Shown here piece by piece: positions 1-6,995 of a stretch of 15,938 nt of DNA. The notes under the pieces are model-generated. The model was not told the DNA's origin and did no database searches. It saw nothing but the letters and a program-made list of their open reading frames with translations. How positions within the stretch are numbered: position 1 is the first letter of the stretch; each line of letters begins with the position of its first letter. This stretch comes from Asaia bogorensis. GTDB lineage: Bacteria > Pseudomonadota > Alphaproteobacteria > Acetobacterales > Acetobacteraceae. The translations under genes were made by a program, and so were the position numbers. Location of the stretch: the NCBI GenBank assembly GCA_945886995.1, contig CAMCZJ010000049.1, forward strand, positions 1 to 15,938, in the 5' to 3' direction.

Positions 1-1571
1 GCCTTTACATCCTCATCCACCGCATCGGCATAGGTGGCGAAATTCGCCTCAAACCGCGTCACCAACTCCCGCGCCGTGCGGTCATAAGCGGCCTTGTCGG
101 CCCAGGTATCGCGCGGGTTGAGCATCTCGCTTGGCACACCGGGCAGCGCCTTGGGCACCATCAGGCCAAAGAAGGGATCGCGGACGAATTCAACGCGCGC
201 CAAGCTGCCGTCCAGAGCCGCACGCAGCAGGGCGCGCGTGATGCGAATGGGCATCCGGTTGCCGGTGCCATAGCCGCCGCCGGTCCAGCCGGTATTCACC
301 AACCAGCAATCCGCGCCGTGCCGCGCCATCAAATCCGCCAGCATCCGGCCATAGACTTCCGGACGACGCGGCAGGAAGGGCGCGCCGAAGCAGGTCGAAA
401 ATGTCGCCTGAGGTTCCTTGCCCAGACCCTTTTCCGTACCCGCAACCCGGGCGGTATAGCCCGACAGGAAGTGATACATCGCCTGCGCCGGGGAAAGCTT
501 GGCAATCGGCGGCAGCACGCCGAAGGCATCAGCGGTCAGCATCACCACATTGCGCGGCAGGCCGGCAGCGCCGCTTTCCACGATATTCGGAATATAGGGC
601 AGCGGGTAGCAGGAACGCGTGTTTTCCGTGAGCTTGCCATCATTCAGATCAAGCCTTCCCGCTTCATCGGCCACCACATTTTCCAGCACTGTGCCGAAAC
701 GATGCGACGCATCCCAGATTTGCGGCTCGGCTTCACGGCTCAGTTTGATGACCTTCGCATAGCAGCCGCCTTCGAAGTTGAAGACGCCGTCATCGGACCA
801 GCCATGTTCATCATCGCCGATCAAATTGCGTTCCGGATCAGATGACAGTGTGGTCTTGCCCGTACCGGAAAGCCCGAAGAACAGCGCGACATCGCCCTTT
901 TCGCCGACATTGGCGCTGCAATGCATGGGCAGCACGCCCTTGGCCGGCAGCAGCCAATTCATGACAGTGAAAATGCTCTTCTTGATTTCCCCGGCATAGG
1001 ATGTGCCGGCAATCACAACGGTCTTCGCCGCGAAGGACAACGCGATCACGGTTTCAGACCGGCAGCCATCCTGGGCAGGGTCCGCCTGGAATTCCGGCGC
1101 ATGCAGAATGGTGAAATCAGGCTCAAAGCCCGCCAATTCTTCCGCCGGCGGGCGGATGAACATATTGCGCGCAAACAGCGCATGCCAGGCATTGGTGGTT
1201 ACCAGGCGCACCCGCACGCGATGCTCGGGATCAGCCCCCGCATAAAGGTCCTGCGTGAAAAGTTCGGGCTTTTCGCCAAGCCAGCCGCGCACGCGGGCAG
1301 CGAGGCCCGAAAAGCGTTCCGGCGCCATGGGCTGATTGACCTTGCCCCACCAAATATCGGCGCGCACATCTGGGTCTTCCACCACAAACTTGTCCTGCAC
1401 GGACCGGCCAGTATGGGTGCCGGTCACGGCAATAAAGGCGCCATCGGCGGAAAGCCTGCCCTCATGGCGGCGCAGCGCATGCGCGATAAGCGCGGGCGGC
1501 ATCAGATTGGCATGGATGATCTCAGCCCCGGTCACACCGGTTCCGGCCAAGGCTTTTGTAGCATTAGTCAT
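1..1571 (-). CDS. pckA: Phosphoenolpyruvate carboxykinase (ATP), 3' end cut by window
   Basis: Cytosolic gluconeogenic enzyme that converts oxaloacetate and ATP to phosphoenolpyruvate, CO2 and ADP. Reading from the ATG at 1571 gives 523 residues before the window edge; the family is about 530-540 residues, so only the last ten or so are missing. The ATP-binding loop GLSGTGKTTL is at residues 233-242 (Lys239). Lys198 and His217 sit at the exact spacing of the E. coli Mn2+ ligands Lys213 and His232, and Asp254 in GDDEHGW matches Asp269. The substrate-binding stretch TGRSVQDKF lies near residue 56. A GGAGGG Shine-Dalgarno lies about 11 nt upstream of the ATG. It follows the hugZ-like gene on the same strand with a 94-nt gap. 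Location beside chvI is the usual alphaproteobacterial arrangement. No broken or missing catalytic residue was seen. Confidence 0.97.
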   Translation of the reverse strand, partial: MTNATKALAGTGVTGAEIIHANLMPPALIAHALRRHEGRLSADGAFIAVTGTHTGRSVQDKFVVEDPDVRADIWWGKVNQPMAPERFSGLAARVRGWLGEKPELFTQDLYAGADPEHRVRVRLVTTNAWHALFARNMFIRPPAEELAGFEPDFTILHAPEFQADPAQDGCRSETVIALSFAAKTVVIAGTSYAGEIKKSIFTVMNWLLPAKGVLPMHCSANVGEKGDVALFFGLSGTGKTTLSSDPERNLIGDDEHGWSDDGVFNFEGGCYAKVIKLSREAEPQIWDASHRFGTVLENVVADEAGRLDLNDGKLTENTRSCYPLPYIPNIVESGAAGLPRNVVMLTADAFGVLPPIAKLSPAQAMYHFLSGYTARVAGTEKGLGKEPQATFSTCFGAPFLPRRPEVYGRMLADLMARHGADCWLVNTGWTGGGYGTGNRMPIRITRALLRAALDGSLARVEFVRDPFFGLMVPKALPGVPSEMLNPRDTWADKAAYDRTARELVTRFEANFATYADAVDEDVK

Positions 1572-1665
1572 TTATGGAACATCCCTCCAACCAACCACCA
1601 AACGCACCGCCCAGGCGGCATTCACGCGCCATATCGGCGCTGGTCGCGGCAGAATTGCGGCAGGT

Positions 1666-2397
1666 TCAGGGGGCAGCCAAGGCCGCCCGCCCCTCCCGCG
1701 CTGCGCGAATCAGCACCATACGCACGGCATCGGCATCGCCCACCGGCGCGGGGAAGGCAAGGCGGCGAGACGCCTCACCATCCGAAATATCGCAGCCATC
1801 GGGGTCCACCGCCACCAGCCGCCAGGAGCCAGGGGCGCCGCCCAGAAGGCCGGCGGCAATCGCGGCCACGGCATCCCCGTGGTCTTCATTCACATGGGCC
1901 ATGATCTCGGCCTCCGCCGCCGCTACGGCCGCAACCGCGGCTTCCTCCGGCGCCAAGGCGCTGGCCTTGATCCGCACCGCCCGGGCAAAGCCCCCCACCA
2001 GCAAGGCGCCGCCAATCGTCACGCGCCAAAGCGCGAAATCCCCGAAATCCGCGTAAAGCGCCGCATAGGGATGCACGGCAAGCCAGCGCGCCTTGAGTGC
2101 CGCCACCTGATCCGCCGGTACAAGCTCCGCCACCCCGGTCACGGTCACGCGGGGCGCGGTTTGCGGGTTGGGGCCGGTCGGCGCCCCCGTGATCAGCAGG
2201 GCGCAGCGCGGATCGGCCTGCAAATGCCGTGTGTGTTCGGACAGCGAGGATAGCAGCATCAGCAGCGAAAGATCGGGCGCAGTGGCCGGGGTGACCAGGC
2301 TCGCGAAGGGCTGGCCGGCCTGGCCGGTGGCAAGGCTCGCCGCCCGCCCCGCGCGGATCAGCCGCCGCGCTTCCAATATGGCATCATACTGTTCCAT
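1666..2397 (-). CDS. hugZ: HugZ-like pyridoxamine-phosphate-oxidase-fold protein with DUF2470 domain
   Basis: 243-residue protein with an N-terminal split-barrel FMN-binding/PNPOx-like domain (about residues 5-150, containing the typical CALLITGAPTG and RVTVTG strands) and a C-terminal DUF2470-type domain (about 160-240) that includes VNEDHGDAV. This architecture is that of HugZ/HutZ-like proteins, which bind or degrade heme, and of related general stress FMN proteins. Heme activity is inferred from the family and not shown by the sequence. The ATG at 2397 is preceded by GGAGAAGGGCG, a usable ribosome site. It is transcribed towards pckA, so the two may be co-transcribed, and it is divergent from chvI across a palindrome-rich gap of 217 nt. 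Function could also be a flavin-dependent reductase; the fold assignment is firmer than the role. Confidence 0.85.
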   Translation of the reverse strand: MEQYDAILEARRLIRAGRAASLATGQAGQPFASLVTPATAPDLSLLMLLSSLSEHTRHLQADPRCALLITGAPTGPNPQTAPRVTVTGVAELVPADQVAALKARWLAVHPYAALYADFGDFALWRVTIGGALLVGGFARAVRIKASALAPEEAAVAAVAAAEAEIMAHVNEDHGDAVAAIAAGLLGGAPGSWRLVAVDPDGCDISDGEASRRLAFPAPVGDADAVRMVLIRAAREGRAALAAP

Positions 2398-2416
2398 CGC
2401 CCTTCTCCGGCCCGGC

Positions 2417-2466
2417 GCAGAGCAATACTCGATTTGATGACTCCATCAAATCGAGTATTGCTCTGC
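2417..2466. repeat. Perfect 23-bp inverted repeat with 4-nt loop
   Basis: Left arm 2417-2439 and right arm 2444-2466 are exact reverse complements around ACTC. The arms begin GCAGAGCAATACTCG. There is no T-tract on either side, so it is not a standard intrinsic terminator. It lies about 20 nt upstream of the hugZ-like start codon, in the region shared with chvI. It could be a dispersed palindromic element, a cruciform or an RNA hairpin in the hugZ leader. Confidence 0.9.
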
Positions 2467-2479
2467 AAAATGTAACATA

Positions 2480-2540
2480 TAGAGCAGCTTACGCCCATTT
2501 GCGGAACCGCGAGGCGGTTTCGCAAATGATCGCTGCTCTA
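2480..2540. repeat. Two-tier imperfect palindrome upstream of chvI
   Basis: Outer arms TAGAGCAGC (2480-2488) and GCTGCTCTA (2532-2540) are exact complements. Inner 15-bp arms 2496-2510 and 2514-2528 pair around GAG with a single G-T wobble. An asymmetric internal bulge (7 nt against 3 nt) separates the tiers. It starts 14 nt after the preceding palindrome, and both begin with an AGAGCA motif. It looks like an intergenic REP/ERIC-like palindromic unit; that class assignment is inference. Confidence 0.85.
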
Positions 2541-2614
2541 TTGCCACAATTGGCTCGCATTATCATCACTGTCGCGGCAAAAGAATGTCTCCGCCGCGTC
2601 AGAGGTGCACAGCA

Positions 2615-3316
2615 ATGCCGCAAACCATCGCCCTTGTGGATGATGACCGCAATATCCTCACTTCCGTTTCCATGACCCTGGAACAGGAAGGCTACCAGGT
2701 GCGCACCTATACGGATGGCGAAAGCGCGCTTCAGGGATTGCTCGCCAAGCCGGCCGATCTGGCGGTGCTGGATATCAAAATGCCGCGTATGGATGGCATG
2801 GAATTGCTCCAGCGCTTGCGCCAACGCAGCAATATGCCTGTGGTCTTCCTTACCTCCAAGGATGAGGAAGTGGACGAATTGATGGGGCTTAGGCTTGGCG
2901 CCGATGACTACATCACCAAGCCCTTTTCGCAGCGGCTATTGTTGGAAAGAATTCGCGCCCTGCTACGCCGTAATGAAGGCGCACGGGCGGAAGGTTCAGG
3001 CGCCCCGCCCGGTGGCGTGCTGGCGCGCGGTGACCTGATGCTGGATGAGACGAAACACACCTGCCTGTGGAAGGGCAAGCAGGTGCAATTGACCGTCACG
3101 GAATTCCTGCTGGTGAAGGCGCTCGCACTGCGCCCCGGCATGGTCAAGAACCGCGACCAGCTGATTGATGCCGCTTATGGTGAGAATATCTATGTGGATG
3201 ACCGCACGATTGACAGCCATGTCAAGCGCATCCGCAAGAAGTTCCGTTATACGGATGAGGATTTCGACCAGATCGAAACCCTCTACGGCATCGGCTATCG
3301 CTACAAGGAGAATTGA
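2615..3316 (+). CDS. chvI: ChvI-type two-component response regulator (OmpR/PhoB family)
   Basis: 233-residue DNA-binding response regulator. The receiver domain (about 1-120) has the acidic pocket Asp9-Asp11, phospho-acceptor Asp53 in LDIKMPRMDG, Thr80 and Lys102 in ITKPF. The C-terminal winged helix (about 135-230) has the recognition region DDRTIDSHVKRIRKKF. ChvI is normally phosphorylated by the membrane kinase ChvG and controls envelope, acid-stress and metabolic genes in alphaproteobacteria. The start at 2615 was chosen because AGAGG lies 9 nt upstream and MPQTIALVDDDR is the usual family N-terminus; an in-frame ATG at 2585 would add ten atypical residues. pckA and chvI being neighbours fits the family context, but chvG does not follow: the stop codon is succeeded within 9 nt by the 58-bp palindromic repeats and then by a convergent gene. 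Confidence 0.94.
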   Translation: MPQTIALVDDDRNILTSVSMTLEQEGYQVRTYTDGESALQGLLAKPADLAVLDIKMPRMDGMELLQRLRQRSNMPVVFLTSKDEEVDELMGLRLGADDYITKPFSQRLLLERIRALLRRNEGARAEGSGAPPGGVLARGDLMLDETKHTCLWKGKQVQLTVTEFLLVKALALRPGMVKNRDQLIDAAYGENIYVDDRTIDSHVKRIRKKFRYTDEDFDQIETLYGIGYRYKEN

Positions 3317-3324
3317 GGGGCCGG

Positions 3325-3463
3325 AGCATTTTCAAGCCAAGTGGATACACTTGGCGACTCGGAAAATGCGACCAAACAAACAAGCATTTTCAAGCCAAGT
3401 GGTTACACTTGGCGGACAGGAAAATGCGACCAGACAAACAAGCATTTTCAAGCCAAGTGGGCA
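3325..3463. repeat. 58-bp tandem palindromic repeat, two full copies and one decayed copy
   Basis: Copies start at 3325, 3383 and 3441, an exact 58-nt period. Each full unit is a 44-nt nested palindrome (GCATTTTC...GAAAATGC enclosing GCCAAGTG...CACTTGGC) plus a 14-nt linker of the form GACCAAACAAACAA. The third copy keeps the first 20 nt and then diverges, retaining only a small AAGTG/CACTT hairpin. It fills the gap between the convergent chvI and Bug genes, so it may also act as a bidirectional transcription barrier. Confidence 0.9.
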
Positions 3464-3480
3464 CTTTTGAGGGTTCCCAC

Positions 3481-4479
3481 TCACCCCAACGTAATTCCAG
3501 CTTCGCGAGCAACGCGCGCCCATTTTTCACGCTCGCTCGCAACCAGGGCGCTGAAGACTTCGGCACCAGCAAAGCGCGCCAACAGCCCTTGGGCATCCAG
3601 GCGCGCGGGAAGGTTTGTCTCACGCATCACCCAGCCGGCGGCGGCCTCAAGGCGTGCCAAGGCCGTTTGCGGCATGCCTGATGGCCCGGCGATGCCGATC
3701 CAGCCGGTTGCCTCCACCCCCTCCAGCCCCGGCGTCTCCGCAAACATTGGCAAGTCAGGGCGGCCCGGAAGGCGCGCCGAGTGCAGCGTCGCCAGCGGGC
3801 GGATGTGACCGGCCTCGATACCCGGGCCAAAGCTCACCAGGGTATCAATGCCAATTTGCAGCCGACCACCCATCAATTCGCGCGCGATCTCTGACCCGCC
3901 GCGGAACGGGACATGCGTGATATCCAGCCCGCCGGCGCGCGTTTTGAGCAATTCCAACGCAAGATGCTGCAGCGATCCGACACCTGGCGTACCGGCATTG
4001 AGCGTCCCGGGACGTTGCCGCGCCAAAGCGATCAGCTCGGCAAGAGATCTCGCTGACAGATCAGCGGGCACGACGATCACATAGGGAACTGTCGCGATTT
4101 GCGCCACGGGTTGCAGGTCGCGTGCGGGATCGAAGGGCAAGTCGCGCTGCAGCGCGGCATTGACCGCGAGGTTCTGTACATTGCCCATCAGCAGCAGGTG
4201 CCCATCCCGCGGGGGCGCTGCGCGGGCGACCGCTTCGGCGGCGATATTGCCTGTCGCCCCGCTCCGATTCTCGACGATGAAGTTTTGTCCAAGCCGTTCG
4301 CTGAGCCGCTCAGCCAGGCTGCGGGCGACAAAATCGAGCGGCCCGCCGGGTGCAAAGCCGACCAATAGGCGAACAGCGCGGGTCGGGTAGGCCGCATCCT
4401 GCGCCATGGCGGCGCGAAAGGCGCCGCTCGCCATGCCAAGACCAAGGGCCAAGCCTGATCGACGCGTCATGCCATTCAT
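3481..4479 (-). CDS. Bug/TctC-family tripartite tricarboxylate transporter substrate-binding protein
   Basis: 332-residue periplasmic solute-binding protein of the Bug family. An N-terminal export signal with twin arginines (MTRRSGLALGLGMASG, cleavage likely after AMAQ near residue 27) is followed by the family-typical YPTRAVRLLVGFAPGG, the ligand-loop ENRSGATGNIAAEAVA, and THVPFRGGSE. Length matches the family (about 320-335). Bug proteins bind carboxylates and similar small acids; the ligand cannot be read from the sequence. No tctA/tctB membrane partners are next to it, which is common for orphan Bug genes. The start at 4479 has a weak AGGCG upstream; Met4 at 4470 is an alternative that places the RR motif right after the start. 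Downstream it abuts the palindromic repeats. Confidence 0.9.
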   Translation of the reverse strand: MNGMTRRSGLALGLGMASGAFRAAMAQDAAYPTRAVRLLVGFAPGGPLDFVARSLAERLSERLGQNFIVENRSGATGNIAAEAVARAAPPRDGHLLLMGNVQNLAVNAALQRDLPFDPARDLQPVAQIATVPYVIVVPADLSARSLAELIALARQRPGTLNAGTPGVGSLQHLALELLKTRAGGLDITHVPFRGGSEIARELMGGRLQIGIDTLVSFGPGIEAGHIRPLATLHSARLPGRPDLPMFAETPGLEGVEATGWIGIAGPSGMPQTALARLEAAAGWVMRETNLPARLDAQGLLARFAGAEVFSALVASEREKWARVAREAGITLG

Positions 4480-4570
4480 TGGGTGTTCGCCTGACTAAGC
4501 GGGTTTCGTTGATCTGCATACCGGGCGGCGTCGCCCGCCCATGCGCTGTCGCGGGCGCTGGGTTCCTGCA

Positions 4571-5416
4571 TCATGGAAGACCCTCGGCAATGCTGTTTGG
4601 CGATTGTACATCGGGCACACGACCCTTCACCGCCCAAGCTGTCGCCGCATAGGAGCGAGGACCATCCGGATCGCCGTCCAGGTAGGCGCGGCGAACATGT
4701 TCGCGCAGCTGGGCAATCATGGACGCGTCGAGGGTGGCCACATACGCGGCTGCCGGCCCCTGACCACCGATGAGCGGCCCCCAATAATCATCAAAATCTG
4801 CATATTCCATGCGGATCGTCAGCATGGTTTCACGAATGTTCAGGAACCCGGCATGGCGCCAGGCAGCAGCTAAATCGCCGGGGCGCGTGGTGGGCCTTGT
4901 TAAATTCTGGGCGCGTAGCGCATCGGCCTTTGGATCGAGCATCGCGGCCGTATCCGCGAATAGGCGCTGCGCGACGACACCGCCACGCGCATCCCACGAA
5001 GCGGCAGCGACCACGGCACCAGGCCGCGCGACGCGACGTATCTCTGCCAGCGCATCGGCCGTGTTTGGCACGAAGGGGAGAACCAACATGGAAAGCACAT
5101 GGTCAAAACTGGCGTCGGGGAAGGGCATGGCGCAGGCATCGCCCACGTGGAATTCGGTGCGCGGGTCGCTGATGTATCGCTGCGCGTGATCAATATAAGC
5201 GCCTGAAGCATCCAGTCCGACAATCCGGCTGGTGGACAGCCGGCCCGCAAGGGCGAGCGTCAGGCTACCGGTGCCACACCCAAGATCAAGAATTTGTCCG
5301 CCATCGTCAAGCTCTGCAAAATCGAGAAAAGGCTCTGCCAGCCGTCGGCTCCAGCGGCCCATTTGCTGTTCGTAGGCAGCGCCATCGGTGGCGGAGAATG
5401 TCGAAGATGAGATCAT
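4571..5416 (-). CDS. Class I SAM-dependent methyltransferase (Methyltransf_11/25 type)
   Basis: 281-residue soluble protein with the Rossmann-fold SAM site: motif I ILDLGCGTGSLT at residues 42-53, acidic residue at the end of strand 2 (Asp69 in IVGLDAS), and GDACAMPFPDASFD around 92-105 (motifs II/III), followed by VARPGAV, the usual post-motif. The C-terminal half shows no specific substrate domain. The family includes small-molecule and quinone-type C-methyltransferases; the substrate is not predictable here. The ATG at 5416 has GGAGGG 5 nt upstream. It is divergent from the truncated lysR gene and is followed 91 nt later by the co-oriented Bug gene, so the two may be co-transcribed. Confidence 0.88.
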   Translation of the reverse strand: MISSSTFSATDGAAYEQQMGRWSRRLAEPFLDFAELDDGGQILDLGCGTGSLTLALAGRLSTSRIVGLDASGAYIDHAQRYISDPRTEFHVGDACAMPFPDASFDHVLSMLVLPFVPNTADALAEIRRVARPGAVVAAASWDARGGVVAQRLFADTAAMLDPKADALRAQNLTRPTTRPGDLAAAWRHAGFLNIRETMLTIRMEYADFDDYWGPLIGGQGPAAAYVATLDASMIAQLREHVRRAYLDGDPDGPRSYAATAWAVKGRVPDVQSPNSIAEGLP

Positions 5417-5512
5417 TTAGCCCTCCAGCGGCGGCGGCGTTTCGCTCTCTATGGGTGGTATGGCGATCAACGGGTCATGGGGATCATTACAGACTTTTTT
5501 TTCCGGCAGTCA

Positions 5513-5527
5513 ATGCCGATACGGCAT
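5513..5527. promoter_or_regulatory. Putative LysR-type operator (T-N11-A palindrome)
   Basis: ATGCCG-ATA-CGGCAT is a perfect 6-bp inverted repeat around ATA and contains T-N11-A (T5514 to A5526), the LysR-type box. A further CGGCA at 5504-5508 pairs with the TGCCG half. It sits 11 nt before the truncated lysR start and about 100 nt upstream of the divergent methyltransferase, where autoregulatory/activator boxes of this family usually lie. Binding is inferred. Confidence 0.55.
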
Positions 5528-5538
5528 AAAGAGCAGGG

Positions 5539-5802
5539 ATGGATCTGCGCCACGCCAGGACATTCGTTACCATCGCGGAACTGGGTACAGTTTCCCGTGC
5601 GGCGGAACATCTGCACATCGCGCAGCCGGCACTATCCCGACAAATCGGAGACCTTGAGAAGGAGCTTGGGATCAAGCTGTTTGACCGCGTCGGTCGCCGC
5701 CTGCTGCTGACGGGGGAAGGCGAGCAACTGCTGACAGACTGCCGCACCAATCGGGGTCGGTGCAATTATAATCTGCCAACCGTTCAGAGCATGCCGACTT
5801 AA
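5539..5802 (+). pseudogene. Truncated LysR-family regulator (DNA-binding domain only)
   Basis: 87-residue reading frame whose first ~68 residues are a standard LysR winged helix-turn-helix: MDLRHARTFVTIAE, then SRAAEHLHIAQPALSRQIGDLE, and LGIKLFDRVGRRLLLTGEGE. Family similarity stops at about 5745 (LLTDCR); the remaining 19 residues are unrelated and end at a TAA. LysR regulators are about 300 residues, so the linker helix and the whole effector-binding domain are absent. No continuation of the gene is seen in any frame of 5746-5921, so this is a truncation by deletion or rearrangement and not a simple frameshift. An operator-like palindrome persists just upstream. It could still yield a small DNA-binding peptide, but a remnant is more likely. 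Confidence 0.8.
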
Positions 5803-5921
5803 GGGCCTAAAGACTCGAAGTGACAAGCTGGCCAACACCGACAATCATGAGATGCGTCACTGGTGTCCGATCCCGCGCCAGATCATACCAGCTAATGGAG
5901 AATTGAGCCAAGCGGTGGCCT

Positions 5922-6431
5922 TCAAGGCGGGGTAAAAATCCTCGCCATGACATGGGCGTCAACATAACGACCATCCCGCAAGGCAAAGGCTTGATGCGTG
6001 CCCTCAATGACGAAGCCAAATCGCTGATAGAGATGGATCGCGGGCGCGTTATCCACATAGACAGTCAATTGTATGCGCCGGATGCCGAGCCAGTTATCGG
6101 CAGCATCCAGCACCGCCGCCATGAGTGCTGTGCCCACACCGCGCCTTACCCAGCCATCATGCACACCCATACCCAGATAGGCAGAGTGGTGCTGCCGGCC
6201 ACTTAGCCTGCGAAGCCCCGCCTGCCCAATGATCTGGTCCTCAGCCGCCGCGACAAGCTCCAGATTCGAGGATGGGGTGTTCTGAATCCAGCCCGTGACT
6301 TCGTCCACAGAATGAAATGGCACACGCATTGTCCCGTAGCGATACCCGGGAAGATTGACTAATTGCGCCAGCCCCTCGGCGTCAGATGCCTTTCGTGCCC
6401 GAACGACAAAGCGATCATCAGCGCCGCTCAT
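5922..6431 (-). CDS. GNAT-family N-acetyltransferase, AaaT/YhhY-like
   Basis: 169-residue protein with a complete GNAT fold. Motif A is RRGVGTALM at residues 96-104 (acetyl-CoA pyrophosphate loop), and motif B is VDNAPAIHLYQRFGF at 126-140, followed by EGTHQAFALRDGRYVDA. This C-terminal block closely follows E. coli YhhY/AaaT, an L-amino-acid N-acetyltransferase, as I recall that sequence; similarity is family-level and the substrate is inferred. Length matches (about 162-170). The ATG at 6431 is preceded by AGAGAGA. It is monocistronic by spacing: the upstream apaG unit ends in a terminator at 6468-6515. Confidence 0.9.
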   Translation of the reverse strand: MSGADDRFVVRARKASDAEGLAQLVNLPGYRYGTMRVPFHSVDEVTGWIQNTPSSNLELVAAAEDQIIGQAGLRRLSGRQHHSAYLGMGVHDGWVRRGVGTALMAAVLDAADNWLGIRRIQLTVYVDNAPAIHLYQRFGFVIEGTHQAFALRDGRYVDAHVMARIFTPP

Positions 6432-6467
6432 GCATTCTCTCTGCGTTTCTTATCGGAAAAAGCGCTC

Positions 6468-6515
6468 AAAAAATAGAGCCTCTCCGCCGCGCGCATGCGC
6501 ATCAGGCAGGCTCTA
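6468..6515 (-). terminator. Intrinsic terminator of metZ-apaG, overlapping the apaG stop codon
   Basis: On the minus strand, TAGAGCCT (6515-6508) pairs exactly with AGGCTCTA (6481-6474), followed immediately by six T (6473-6468). The first three stem bases are the apaG stop codon TAG. The loop is long (26 nt) but contains the self-complementary GCGCATGCGC, giving a compact inner hairpin. Confidence 0.7.
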
Positions 6516-6926
6516 ATGCAACCGCGCCGAAGGCAAATGCGGGCTATCCAGGCTGAAATCCGGGATAGCCACATCAAACGCCTCACCCGTTTCGCGCACC
6601 ACCATGTGATAGGCGCCGCGCATGAAGCCCGATGGTGTGCCTAAAGGCGTGCCAGAGGTATATTCAAACCGGCCACCCGGTTCCAGGATGGGCTGTTCAC
6701 CGACCACGCCCGCCCCTTGCACCTGTTGTGTGCGCCCGGTGCCATCCATGATTTGCCAGGTGCGACGGATAAGCTGCACCGTCTCCGGGCCCAGATTGGC
6801 GATTTCCACCTGATAGGCCCAAACGAATTGAGCACTCTCAGGCATGGATTGCTCAGCCAGATAAAAGGCGCGCACCGCCACCCTTATCCCCCGCGTCGTC
6901 GCGATGAATGAATCACCTTTAGTCAT
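6513..6926 (-). CDS. apaG: ApaG protein (Co2+/Mg2+ efflux-associated, DUF525)
   Basis: 137-residue single-domain ApaG of the fibronectin-III-like DUF525 fold. Visible family features are FVWAYQVEIANLG, the TVQLIRRTWQIMDGTG strand pair, and PGGRFEYTSGTPLGTPSGFM, the signature loop. In enterobacteria ApaG is linked to Ap4A and cobalt/magnesium phenotypes; its biochemical role remains unsettled. The start at 6926 was chosen because AGGAAGG lies about 6 nt upstream; a TTG at 6947 would extend it by seven residues and would bury that site in coding sequence. It lies 69 nt after metZ on the same strand with no terminator in between, and it ends in an intrinsic terminator. It is therefore probably the second gene of the SAM-II-controlled unit. 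Confidence 0.94.
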   Translation of the reverse strand: MTKGDSFIATTRGIRVAVRAFYLAEQSMPESAQFVWAYQVEIANLGPETVQLIRRTWQIMDGTGRTQQVQGAGVVGEQPILEPGGRFEYTSGTPLGTPSGFMRGAYHMVVRETGEAFDVAIPDFSLDSPHLPSARLH

Positions 6927-6995
6927 TTTTGCCTTCCTCGCCGCCAATTCAGCACAGCAATCGGGCCTTTTGTAAAGTTTTTTATGGGCTTGCCC

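Noticed and set aside
921..2253. Long plus-strand open frames opposite pckA and the hugZ-like gene
   Set aside because: They are Arg/Pro/His-rich shadow frames with no domain similarity, and the minus strand carries clear enzymes over the same bases.
2585..2614. Upstream ATG start for chvI
   Set aside because: It lacks a ribosome site and adds ten residues not typical of the family; ATG 2615 has AGAGG at 9 nt.
3325..3463. CRISPR-like array
   Set aside because: Units are directly contiguous with near-identical linkers and no variable spacers, and there are no cas genes.
5746..5921. Transposase or LysR C-terminal remnant after the lysR break
   Set aside because: Six-frame reading gave no recognisable LysR effector-domain or transposase motif; the stretch is left unassigned.
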